A stretch of 64,000 nt of DNA from Cardiocondyla obscurior (Eukaryota > Arthropoda > Insecta > Hymenoptera > Formicidae): contig NC_091883.1 of assembly GCF_019399895.1 (NCBI RefSeq), positions 910,377 to 974,376 of the forward strand, written 5' to 3'. The notes under the pieces were generated by a model. It was not told the DNA's origin. It did no database searches and was given only the letters and a program-made list of their open reading frames with translations. Below, in pieces: positions 11,205 to 22,200 of the stretch. The position numbers and the translations under genes are program-made. Position 1 is the stretch's first letter. The number at the start of each line of letters is the position of its first letter.

Positions 11205-12012
11205 TTATTCACAATCAAAGGCTAATTTTGCCATATCTTCTGCAGAAAAACGATATAAATGCCACTGTTCCTTAGACGTCAAATCTCTGGCTCCATACTT
11301 TTTGTAAAACTCTTGGGCTGGATTCCAATTGAGAACCACAAAGTCCAGTTTATGACAGTTGTTTTCAATTGCTTCCTATCAAGGTTTTATAATCAGAACA
11401 ATCAATCTTATGCAATTTTAAATAAACGTACCTTTGCGACTGTTTTAAGAAGCTTAATACCAACATTTTTCCCTCGAAAATCTGATGCCACACAGATATC
11501 CTCTAGATACATAGACTTACCATGCCATGTAGAATAAGTGTAGTAAGAGAGAGTATATCCAATGACTTTTTCATTACATACCGCCACATTACAGAAATAT
11601 AGTGGCTGTCCGTCAAAACCATCTCTTTCTAAAGCTAATTTTTTAAAATAATTTCAGATAAGATTACTTCTTAAACAGCACATATGTCCTTAAGACGTCT
11701 ATGTATGTACATTTGAACTTTTCATGAATATTTTAGATGTCTTTTGGACATGTGTTTTAATTAAATTGTTTGGATTTAATGGTATTATACTTTGTAGTAT
11801 AATCCATTTGTTAATGTACATAATAAATCTCACTTTTGTAATCAATTTGTGGTCCATCAGGCATCTTCTCAAAGTCTGCCAATTCCTACAAAATAATAAT
11901 ATTCTTGGTATGTCGAATCTTTTCATCAGCTGTCAACAAAAGTTACCTGTATCAATGCTCTAATGGCTTTACAATCTTCACGTCTAGCTTTTCGTACATT
12001 TATTTCAGACAT
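11205..12012 (-). CDS. Spermidine/diamine N1-acetyltransferase-like protein (SSAT/SAT2-like, GNAT fold)
   Basis: Four exons read on the minus strand: 12012-11947, 11885-11834, 11634-11432 and 11375-11205, phases consistent, 163 residues (human SSAT is 171). The enzyme family transfers acetyl from acetyl-CoA to polyamines or small diamines in the cytosol. The N-terminus MSEINVRKARREDCKAIRAL matches the family start. The GNAT acetyl-CoA loop is SDFRGKNVGIKLL (residues 90-102), with YLEDICV before it, and Tyr131 in EFYKKYGA corresponds to the catalytic tyrosine of SSAT. All introns have GT/AG ends. The substrate may be another small amine such as thialysine, as in some SAT2 relatives. A MITE-like repeat starts 6 bases upstream of the ATG, so the natural 5' UTR is disturbed or very short. 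Confidence 0.88.
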
Positions 12013-12017
12013 TATTG

Positions 12018-12267
12018 CCCAGCAAACACAGATTATAAATATTATATAACCTGGAAGTAACATTTATTATAACGGATAGTTAAATTGTAGTTATCTTACA
12101 GCTACATAAATTTGCAAAAATATAACTTTAATATAACTTTAATATAACTTTCTATGAGTAAAAAATTACAAGTAACATGGAGGTTGCAAATAGCGTACAA
12201 ATTATATTGCGCGTTACATTCCGTTATATTTTCACAACATAGACGTTATAAGTCTGCGTTTGCTGGG
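12018..12267. mobile_element. MITE-like 250-bp element with CCCAGCAAACA termini
   Basis: The left end CCCAGCAAACACAGATTATAA (split as two blocks) is mirrored at the right end as TTATAAGTCTGCGTTTGCTGGG, one mismatch. The interior is AT-rich with no ORF. It begins directly upstream of the acetyltransferase start codon. No clear target duplication was found; CATTATTG on the left is mirrored by CAATAATG on the right, so the inverted repeat may extend outwards. Confidence 0.65.
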
Positions 12268-12360
12268 TGGTAACCAATAATGATTTCAAATTATCGCTAG
12301 TATTACAAAAAGCAGAAAATTTTCAAAAACAGTGAAAACGTAAATAAAAAAGGTTATATT

Positions 12361-12365
12361 ATATA

Positions 12366-12421
<56 letters not shown>
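12361..12421. repeat. (AT)n microsatellite
   Basis: A nearly pure AT dinucleotide run of about 60 bases. Confidence 0.95.
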
Positions 12422-12426
<5 letters not shown>

Positions 12427-12577
12427 TATATATTATACGATCCGACGATGACACGCGCGCACGGACGTCGCGATTGATCAAAAAATATCGTTATTATCCA
12501 TACAGCACAAAAGTCTTATAGACGTCTGGATGATATCTTTTTTGAGACTACCCACATGCGACATGTAGTTCCACTGT

Positions 12578-12880
12578 TTCACTGCAGATGTCTCAATAAA
12601 GTCATCTTTCCGATATCTTTTGTAGGTTCAAATTCGAACGTCTCAATAAAATCGTCTTTATGATAACTGTTATACGTTCAAATTTAGACGTCTTAATAAA
12701 ATCGTCTTTATGATAACTGTTATACGTTCAAGTTTAAACGTCTCAATGAAGTCGTCTTCCCGACATTTTTTGTAGGTTCAAATTCAAACGTTTCAATAAA
12801 GTCGTCTTTATGATAACTGTTATACGTTCAAATTTAGACGTCTCAATGAAGTCGTCTTCTCAACAACTTTTATACGTTCA
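12578..12880 (+). repeat. 50-bp tandem repeat, five to six units
   Basis: Units begin GTTCAAATTTAGACGTCTCA and continue ATAAAGTCGTCTTTATGATA with an ending in TTATAC or TTGTAG. The repeats contain AGACGTC motifs like those near 9500 and 11690. Degenerate versions extend left to about 12500. Confidence 0.8.
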
Positions 12881-13021
12881 AATTATATTGTACGACAGAG
12901 TGCCGCATGACGCACGTTGACACAAATTGCAAGTAAGTAAACAAGTATTTTATGTTAATAATTGTAATTAAAACTTAATTATAAATTATTTTAATAAAAA
13001 ATGTTTTAATAAATTCAGTAA

Positions 13022-13571
13022 ATGGACGCCAAAAATTTAAATATTAAGCACATCTTGCAGTTGCATAAACACAATTTATTGCAACTGCAAGATTTGCAGA
13101 AACAGATACAGGTGCTGCTGCAAAATCAGCAGTACCTGCTGCAGCACTCTGGCCAGCAGCTGCCTCAGGAGCAGGCAGAACAAGAGCCAGAGGAATAGCA
13201 ACGTAATGAGCAGCAGCCTGATCAGCAGCCTAAGCAGCAAAAGCAAAATGGTAATATTTATATTTATAATTCTCGTTTATTTACGTTTTATATATATAAT
13301 TTTTTTTTTTTTTGTAATTTTATATTGTTTTTTTTATTTTTTAGTAGAATTACGAAGACGCGGTGGAGGCAGACGTTCCCGCGCAAAGTGGTACGCCCAG
13401 CGTGCGGGTTTGACCCGTTACCACCAAGCAAATAATAGAGGAATTTGGAGAAGAGGAACAGGTCATCAGCGAAACCCATACCGATTTAACGGTAGAAGAA
13501 GCTGGGGGAGAAGAGGAAATAACTTGAAAAAACATGATGCACATGTTCAAAAATATTATATTTTTAAATAA
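13022..13571 (+). pseudogene. Spliced Q-rich / R-rich reading frame interrupted by one TAG
   Basis: I do not recognise a family. A GTAAGT donor at 12933 and a TTCAG acceptor at about 13016 suggest a 5' UTR intron, followed by ATG 13022. The frame encodes 58 residues rich in Q and L with a heptad-like pattern (starts MDAKNLNIKHILQLHKHN), then TAG at 13196-13198. The same frame then stays open (QRNEQQPDQQPKQQKQN) to a donor at 13251, and after a 94-nt intron ending at 13344 joins in phase to a basic exon rich in R, G, W and N (RRRGGGRRSRAKWYAQ) that ends at TAA 13571. The good splice signals and the conserved phase on both sides of the stop suggest a recently broken gene, a polymorphic stop, or readthrough. 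The first part alone could make a 58-residue peptide. Confidence 0.45.
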
Positions 13572-15366
13572 ATATTTTATATATATTTAAATTTTATTAT
13601 TTTATTATTGCCCCATTCTTGTCCATTAATCCATATCCATCCATATACATATACAGTGTGTTCAGTGCGTTTTATCACTCCCGAAATTTTTGGGTAGACA
13701 ATAATAATTCAAGACAAAAAGTCCTGTACAATTTTGCAAAATTCTTAACCGTTGATTTTATAAAAATTATAATGTCTCGGCGAATAAACGCTAAGAAATC
13801 TATGGACTGAGCGCGACGATGGCAATGTTTAGTTTTCTGCAGAAAGTAGCCGAATTGAATAATAATGATTGGTGAGCAAGTTCGGCGAATGAGCTCTAAG
13901 CAACTTAGGGGCCGGCCACGGCGGCGACGGTGTTTATAAAAATGTAATCTGAGTCAACTCAGAAGGAGACAATCGCAAGCGCATTTGTTTCATTTTTGCC
14001 GCAAAGATTTCGATACGTGTTTGTATTTAATTGAAACAACCGTAAACCCTGGACCTCAAATATCGGGCCAGCAGTAGCTGTCCGAATATGCTCGCCGGGA
14101 AACCAGGATTTGAGATGAATTTAGAAGGTCCATAAATACACCGAGACGTGGTTTAATGAATTAATTGAGAATTTATTCAATAAGATGATAACAATGTGAC
14201 GAACGCGTGGTTATGACGTCGCCTAACAAATTAACAAATTAATAAAAGCGTTAAAAACGAAACGATATCGCGTGTACATTAACGGTTCTGCGTCGGATCG
14301 ATACGGCGGCTATCGATACGCGGATCTCGGTAGGCGGGCCGTTACAAGTTTCGGCAGCCGCGTAAATAACGCCCTAATAGATCGCGGAGATGGTCGCTCG
14401 AAGCTTATCCGCGGGCCGCGAGCCTAGGCGTGGCTTATCGCGAGTACGAGACGCGGGACGCAGTATACGCGAGATGTACGAAATCGCGACACGAACGCGG
14501 CTAGGTGTAGATAAGGAAGGAGCACCTGTCCAGTGTTGCAGTAGCCGAGATTTCTCGGCCGAGGCGGAGATCACTCCACCCCGGTTTTGTGCAACGGTGC
14601 AATTGGATTATAGCTTCGGTACTATGATACAGCAGACATGGAGTCGAGATCACTTGAAGGAGGCGAAGTGCGCTTTACCCTACGAGCCGGTCGTGCGTAT
14701 CGATAATTACCTTTAGCTTTTTAAGAGACTGCTTGAGCGAGCGTCAGGAGTGCCTGACCGAGACAGAGTGCGCTCTACCCCGTTTTCTTGCTTCGCACCA
14801 GGAGTCGATCGGTCCGAATGTTCGCGGTTAGGCGAACGGATTGAGAACAGTAGCGGATTGATCAAATTCGCCTTTTTATACGGCAAAAAGGCGAACGCCG
14901 GGGATAGCCCGGTACGTGTCGCTTGACGCGGTGTTTCTCGGTACCGAACGCAGCATGTTCGCTCGGCCGAACCCGGGGCCGCTTGGATAAGTCCGCCTCG
15001 CAGGATTTAGCGCGCACACGATAATGAATTGTCGCTCCTAGGATCGGTTTATTCGGGAGCGCCCCGCGCTCCATATTCTTGCCGGGAGGACGTTCGTCCC
15101 TGCGGTGGATAGTGCCCGGGAACGATGCTTGATTCTGGGGGCATCGTTAAATAATAATGCGTGTATAGTAAATAACCTGTAATTCGAAGCTGTTCAGTGT
15201 TATTGAGTAACTGTCAATATTTTTAATACGTGTTACAGTTAATTGTTAATCTTAACACGTTATTTCAAAGATTCGATTTTGTTAATTTGTAAGAATAAAG
15301 TGTTTAGTACAAAATTAAGTAAAATATATATTTAACGTTAATATAAGTTAAATTATAACGTGTGCA
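13572..15366. other. Transposon remnants, no gene
   Basis: A left end of the TACAGGGTGTCC-type family lies near 13655-13800. Positions 14040-14220 resemble 7560-7727. A GC-rich stretch (14280-15130) contains an open frame at 14390-14716 without a recognisable domain and looks like retroelement LTR sequence. Nothing here supports a host gene. Confidence 0.45.
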
Positions 15367-17528
15367 ATGAATAGGTGTCAAAAAAATTATCTGTTTTTAA
15401 CATCACGACAGAAAAGGCGTCATATTAAGGAACTAACGGTAAAAGATTTATTACGTATAGAAAATGCTCTATCAGATAATGAAGAAGAAAGAAGAAATTA
15501 TAAAGATAATGAAAAAAATGAATATAATGATTCGACAAGCACGCCCTATTATTTCGTTCCACAAGACCATGAATATGAAAATAAAGAAACTTTAAATTAT
15601 AATTTAGACTGTAATAATCAACTACTTAAAAATTGCAACGTTGACGAAATGGAAATTTCAAAAAATCCTGATTTAAAACAGAAATGAAAAAACTGGTCAA
15701 TGGAATATTCAATTCCTCACAATGCTATGAACAGTTTACTGACAATAATGAGATCTGCCGACCATACAGACTTACCAAGAGATGCCAGAACTCTTTTATA
15801 TTCTCCAAGAAAAACAAATGTTAAACAAAAGTCATGGAGTCAGTACATGCACTATGGCTTGGAGCAAGCTGTAATTGACCAGTTTGAGAATGTAGAAGAA
15901 GACAAAAGACCACAGAAAATTTTAATAGATATTTACGTGGACGGAATATTGGTATCAAAGAGTTCCAAGTTACAATTGTGGACAAAATTAGGTAAAATTT
16001 ATAGTTCACATTTTGGAGTGCCATTTTTTATTGGAGCACACAGTTTATATGAAAAACCGAAATCTTTAGTAGAATATTTACAAGATTTTTGTGAAGAATA
16101 TTCAACGCTGTCAACACAAGGATTTATTTATGATGGAAAACAACATTTAGTCGAGATTAGAGCAGTCATTGCCGACTCACCTGCTCGATCATTTGTAACG
16201 TGTACAAAACCACATAACAGTTATTATGGTTGTGGAAAATGTTGCGTGCGTGGCATTCGTGTAGGTTGCAGAGTAGTATACCTGGAAAAGGACTACACTC
16301 TTAGAAGCAATATAAATTTCAAACAACGTACTCAACTAGAATATCATGTGGATAATTCTCCGTTTGAAGAAGTGGGACTGGGGATGGTAACTCAGTTTCC
16401 ACTGGATTATGTGCATTTAGAATGCTTAGGCGTTGTAAAAAAATTATTACATATATAGTTAGATAAAAAGATAATAACGCCAGCTAATTTAGAAATATTA
16501 TTGAATAATCTAATTGCTGCAAGAGATTATATGCCTGAAGAATTTGCTTGAAAGTGCAGAAGATTAGACGAAATAGAGCGGTGGAAAGCAACGGAATTCT
16601 GCTTCTTTTTGTATATGGGCTTACCATTACTTAAATATATATTACAACAACGTTACTATATACATTTTACAACACTTAGGGCCGGTTGTTCCAACTTCCT
16701 GGCAGACTTACTTGTCAAGTAATCATATGTCTATCTTTATCTACTTAGAAAGAAAGATGAAGATAGACATATGATTACCTGACAGGTAAAACTGCCAGGA
16801 AGTTGGAACAACCAGCCCTTAGTTGTGCGATAATGATTTTAAGTGATCCAAAGGAGTGCATCACAAATAACAAATACGCTAGCGAATTATTAATATTTTT
16901 CGTTGAACAAATGTCTGATCTTTATGGCGATGAAACGGTTGTATATGACGTCCACAATTTGATACATATTGCTGCAAATGTTCAAAAATTTGGACCTTTA
17001 GACGATTTTAGTGCTTTTACATTTAAAAGTGCCTTTATTAAAATAAAAAAATTATTGAGAAAAAATGACTAATTGCTTGCTCAACTTTTTAATAGAATAA
17101 GTGAACAAGCTCGTAATATACCTCCAGTAACAAAAGAAGATAAAGAATATCCTGTTTTATTAACCTCCATGGCAATGAAATTACCATTGAACTGTGATAA
17201 TGCACATAAAGCAATTCAATTTAATAACTTTACCATACGTTTAAGAAACAACGACTGTTGTTGTTTATTAAAGAATGGAAGTGTGATAATGATGGAACAT
17301 ATCGGAAAGAGAAATAATGAGAAAATAATAATTGGTAAAAAATTTAATACAATAAAACAAATACCAGATTATTCTTGTGATTCAATATTTCTAAACATAT
17401 ACATGGTTTGCGAATTATCTGAGGAATTATATGTATGGCCAGTGAATAAAATCCAAAGAAAAATGTTAATTATACCATTAAATGACTGTAGTAATTATGT
17501 AATGCCACTTCTACATACACGTGTATAA
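15367..17528 (+). pseudogene. Decayed transposase-like gene (EnSpm/CACTA-type suspected)
   Basis: One reading frame of about 670 codons can be followed through several stops: TGA 15685-15687, TAG 16456-16458, TGA 16549-16551 and TAA 17070-17072. Conserved-looking blocks are ADSPARSFVTC, a Cys cluster YGCGKCCVRG and DYVHLECLGVVKKLL, a pattern shared with Tnp2-like transposases found in many insect genomes as 'transposase domain' proteins. A 140-bp MITE (16679-16818) sits inside the coding part with the frame resuming after it. The family name is from memory of motif style and is not certain; that the gene is dead is certain. Confidence 0.7.
16679..16818 (-). mobile_element. 140-bp palindromic MITE (Harbinger-like), copy 1
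   Basis: The element is an almost complete hairpin, with ends GGGCCGGTTGTTCCAAC and GTTGGAACAACCAGCCC. It is flanked by TTA on both sides (16676-16678 and 16819-16821), the 3-bp TWA target duplication typical of PIF/Harbinger elements. It interrupts the transposase pseudogene. The second copy at 26014-26153 has the same length and is in opposite orientation. Confidence 0.9.
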
Positions 17529-18351
17529 GTACATGACATCACGCTTCATGTTAAGAATGTAAGAAATTTTATCATTAAGTGACATCACGCTCGTATATAC
17601 AATTTATAATTAATTAAGCGTGTAAGAAATTGTCAGTAAGTGACATTTAATTAATAAAAAGTTTTGTCAGTAAGTGACATTTAATTAATAAAAAGTTTTG
17701 TCAGTAAATGACATTTAATTAACAAAAAGTTTTGTCAGTAAGTGACATTTAATTAATAAAAAATTTTGTCAGTAGGTGACATTTAATTAATAAATAATTT
17801 TGTTAGTAAGTGACATTTAATTAATAAAAAGTTTTGTTAGTAACTGACATATTTAAATCATGCCGCGCTTATGCAGTTAAGCAATCTGGATTATTGCTGC
17901 GCAGCGCTTTGAAACCGTTTCAGTATTCAGTGTTCAATATTTTAATTCATTCTTGGACATTGCCAAGGGGATAAGAAATAGTAAGTAAATCTTCTTAATA
18001 GCTTACTGACAGTTATGGTTATTAATTAATTAATTTTCAGTTTTATTCTAGATGGCCAAAACTTTTTCTCTAACATGCACCTTGCTGCAGCTCAGAGAGT
18101 TGACCTTAACAATAATTCAAATACTACCAGATGTAACACATTTGGTTGCTGAGGGCCGAGAATTAAGGATAAGTATTAAAGTCTATGAAGATCTTTAAGG
18201 AAAATTGATTTTTGTTTTGTTTTACACATAATTAAGTTCCTTTGCTGTATTTATTTATAACGATTTGTTTATTTTCAGTACCAAAATTTACTACACTCTA
18301 TTGTAATTGCAGATCAAATATACATACAGTGTACTCAACAAGGAGTACACA
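17529..18351. other. Tandem repeats and spacer before the Prp6 fragment
   Basis: The first part is the 34-bp repeat listed separately. Around 17990-18200 there is a GTAAGT donor, a TTCTAG acceptor and a short frame starting ATG 18051 (MAKTFSLTCTLLQLREL) that ends at TAA near 18198. I recognise no family in it. Confidence 0.35.
17632..17850 (+). repeat. 34-bp tandem repeat, about six units
   Basis: Units read TGTCAGTAAGTGACATTTAA then TTAATAAAAAGTTT with few changes. It lies just after the transposase pseudogene; subterminal tandem repeats are common in CACTA-type elements, which would fit, but the element ends were not found. Confidence 0.85.
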
Positions 18352-18497
18352 ACAAGTCAATTTGGCTGCACACCGCTTACTTCAAAAAGATGTATGGTAC
18401 GCGAAAATCCTTGGAAACTTTATTACAAAGAGCAGTTGCTTATTATATTAAAAGCGAAGTGCTTTGGTTAATGGGTGTTGAATCAAAATGGCTTGCT
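18352..18497 (+). pseudogene. Prp6 (PRPF6) fragment, upstream exon
   Basis: The frame reads SIWLHTAYFKKMYGTRKSLE and goes on through LLQRAVAYY to LWLMGVESKWLA, matching the HAT/TPR repeat region of the U4/U6-U5 snRNP protein Prp6. A GTAAGT donor follows at 18498. The sequence upstream of the match is diverged and no other upstream exons are present. Together with 25615-25779 it is a partial gene copy. Confidence 0.85.
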
Positions 18498-18589
18498 GTA
18501 AGTAAATTTACAATTGTATATTTTATTCTTAAACAGTGCAAGTTTATAGTAATTTAGGATAAAATCCATTTTTCACAATTTTAAATTTC

Positions 18590-18660
18590 TACAGTTAAAT
18601 TTTTCATACAACGGTCCTAATTATTTGCAATAAAAACTACAGTTTAATATCATACATTGG
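18590..18660 (+). repeat. 72-bp direct repeat, left copy
   Basis: CTACAGTTAAATTTTTCATA and the following 50 bases recur at about 25340-25410 with three to four differences. The two copies bracket the BEL/Pao element and its flanks. Confidence 0.85.
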
Positions 18661-19239
18661 TCCTTCGAGCCGGATACTTTCCAAATCACGATATTAATTT
18701 CTTTATGAGCTTATGTCTTATGTATCATATTTCTTATGAATAATATTCTATTCTGCTAAAATTGTTTCTTTGTTATGTGGCTAAATATGTTTTGATGCGC
18801 AGCTAAAGGCATACGATGATTTCAAATTTGAATGTATTTACTTCTTAAGATTTTGCTTACACCATTTTCTTTCTTCCAAATTTTAAAATTTATCGCTGCA
18901 TGCTGTTATTACAATATATTAATCTAAAGAGACTTTGCTGTACGTATTTATAATAATCTTATGCCTTCTTATGCAGCTCTGAAATTTAATAATCGCATTC
19001 CTTATAAACTTTATTTGTGTTTTGTTTAAGCAAATAATAATTTTCCTATACTAATTATAATATTTATTTGCTTTTGATATTTAACATGATTTATTCTAAT
19101 TTCCTATTTTATCATAGTTCAAATTATTTTTAGGTTGTTGTTGTTGTTGTTGCTCATAATTTTATTCTGTAAATAATTATTGTGAAGTTTATGAGCAAAA
19201 TATTATTCCTTGGATTAACTGCCATAAAACTAATTTACG
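18661..19239. other. AT-rich intron sequence before the BEL/Pao element
   Basis: No coding signal. It contains a short (TTG)n run near 19133-19153. No 5' LTR or tRNA primer site of the BEL element was found here. Confidence 0.5.
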
Positions 19240-22200
19240 ATGGCAAATTTGGAGGTCAGAATACAATTGCAAGAGACAAGATTTCGTCTAATTCAGGACG
19301 CTGTGGAATTCGATGAGGAAGAAATTATTCAAACAAGTCGTCATTCTATACAAACCAGGCTAACTATTCTTGATCAAAATTGGTCAAAGTTTTCGGACGA
19401 ACATGAAAATCTTTGCATGTCGGAGTATTACTCAATACTTTCTCATTCTTATATGAAAACAAGATGTTATGAAAGATGTCAAGCGTTTTATATCCACGCG
19501 CGTTCTCGTCTGTTGGCACAGCTAGAAAAGATAGAGTCTTCAAGAATACTGTCGTCATCTGCAACATCCGAAAAGGAAGATTCTCATCTAATGCTGCCAA
19601 GAAGCGCATTACCACGCATAGTAGTACCGAAATTTGCGGGCGAATACAAGGCTTGGAGAGCTTTTCGCGATTTATTCACATCTTTAATAATTAAAAATTC
19701 CGGTTTGTCCAACGCCGAACGGATGCATTACCTGAAAACTTACTTAATCGGAGAGGCTTCCACCCTGATAGGAAATTTGACTGCAACCGGGGAAAATTTT
19801 GATTTAGCATGGAATCTATTGAGTACCCGCTACGAAAACAAGCGTTTTTTTATTTCGGCCCAATTAGATCGCATAATAAATTTGAAGCCTCTAAAGACAA
19901 AATCAGCGAGCGGTTTAAGAAAACTCCTAACAACTTTACTTGAAGCTCTGGGTGCTTTACAAGTTTTGGATTGCGGAGTTCAGCATTGGGATCCTATTTT
20001 GTTACATCAAATCACACGATTTTTAGATCCTGAAACGCGAGAAGATTGGGAAGTGAGTCTCGGTTCGTCAGAAGAGTATCCCACCATAAAACAATTTCAA
20101 ATATTTCTTGACGGCCGTACGCGAGCCCTTGAAAATTTAAATCCAAGCATTAGTATAGGATCTAACAAAGAGAATCAGCGTCCATCTTCTCAATCGAACC
20201 GTCGGAGCTTCTCAAGAAACGTTGTACATTCAACAACACTCGAAACTGCATCATACTTAATTAAATGTCCTTTGTGTGGAGAAGCTCATTTTTTACAGAA
20301 ATGCGAGCGATATCAAGAGATGAATTTTAAGCAAAGAAAAAATTTATTAATAAAGAAACGCAGATGCTTTAATTGTTTGGGGGCCCACAATATGATACAA
20401 TGCCGTTCTACGAGACAATGCCAGTTATGTGCAAAGAAACATCACACATTTTTACACTGTCAAGATACGAAGAATCGAACAACAACGGCTCCGGCTTCTA
20501 CAATTACCTCCGAAAAAAATCCATCAGATAAACCATCATCTGTCGCTTGACTAGAACGAGAGGACTGTGCTCCCGTAGTTAACCGAAGCGAGATCATTGT
20601 GACTCATTCGAGCCAGTCCACCATTTCACAGCCTCTGACTCTATTAGCCACTTGCAGAGCTTTGCTAGTAAATAATAATGAAGAGCTTTTACCTGTACGT
20701 CTTTTGTTAGATCAAGGCTCTAAATTATCTTTTATACAAGAAAAAATTGTAAAGATTGCCAATTTACGTCGTACTAATGCAGCAATACCGCTCTTAGGCA
20801 TCGGCGGAACTTATTCCGGCCGGACAAAAGGTGCCGTATTTATCAAATTACAATCAATTTATGATACATCGTCTACTTGCGATATCACAGCATACGTATT
20901 ACCACGCTTAACTTTAAAGATACCGCCATATCGACATGAACATAAAACCTGGCCGCACATAACAAATCTTCCGCTAGCGGATCCTGATTTTTTAAGCCCA
21001 GGAAACATCAACATTATTATAGGAGCAGATAATTATTACAATGTAATCAAGTCCGGAATGATAAAAGGAGAAGCAAAATCCCCCTTAGCACAATATTCGA
21101 CTTTTGGCTGGATACTTTCTGGCCCCACTTCCGCAGAATCAGATCTCTCTTCCCCTAGAAGATCCTTTTGTTGTAATGCAGATTACGAACTAAAAGATAT
21201 AATAACAAGATTCTGGACGCAGGAAGAAGTAAATATAAGCTCATCTCCCACTAGAGATACAGAAGAGGAGATGTGTGAACAACATTTTTTGAGCACGCAT
21301 ACACGAGATGCTTCAGGAACGTTATGAAGTTCGGCTTCCCTTAAAAGCCGACCCTTTTACATTGGGAAATTCTAAGTATAGAGCACTAAGTTGCCTCAAA
21401 CAAGCGTCGTCGAAATTTTTAAAGGAATCCAATTACCAAAAATTATATACAGACTTTATGGAAGATTACAAAAAACGAGGACATATGGAAATCATAAGCC
21501 GTACGGACGAGGCCATCTTACCTAATTACTATTTATCACATCACGACGTTTACCGCAGTGAGAGTGTTACCACGAAATTAAGAGTAGTTTTCAACGGATC
21601 GGGTAAAACTGATAAAAACTTGTCCTTGAATGATATCTTGCACACAGGAGAAAAACTTCAATCAGAAATAACCGAAATACTATTATGGATACGCACTCAC
21701 CGGGTATTATTCTCAACGGATATTGAGAAAATGTTCCGACAAATTGTCGTTAATCCGTTAGATCGAGATTTACAGAGGATTTGGTGGCAAGAGGCCGATG
21801 GAGAAATTAACAGTTATCGATTGACTACAGTAACTTACGGTTTAAATTGTGCTCCTTTCTTAGCCTTACGCACTTTAAAACAACTCATTACAGACGAAGG
21901 TCAGCGTTACCCGTTGGCGATAAAACCAATGTCGATCGGACGGTATGTAGATGATATTTTCGGAGGTGCAGAGACATTAGACGATGCAAAAAAGATTCTT
22001 GATCAATTAATTCAACTATGTAATGCGGGAGGATTCCCACTTCAAAAATGGCGAAGCAATTTCCCAAAAATTCTTCCGGATTCAACACAGAAGATTTCCG
22101 CAATCGTTGAACAGGAATCAACTCACCAAAAAATACTAGGCCTTATCTGGAATTGTGAAACAGATGAGTTTGGATTTTCTGTAAAACCAACCACAACGGA

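Noticed and set aside
12578..12880. Regular repeats that might be taken for a CRISPR array
   Set aside because: Units follow each other directly without unique spacers, and the DNA is from a eukaryote. The same holds for the 34-bp array at 17632-17850.
14390..14716. Open frame of 108 codons in GC-rich DNA
   Set aside because: It starts from a non-ATG codon in a TE-like GC-rich region, with overlapping frames on both strands; no domain.
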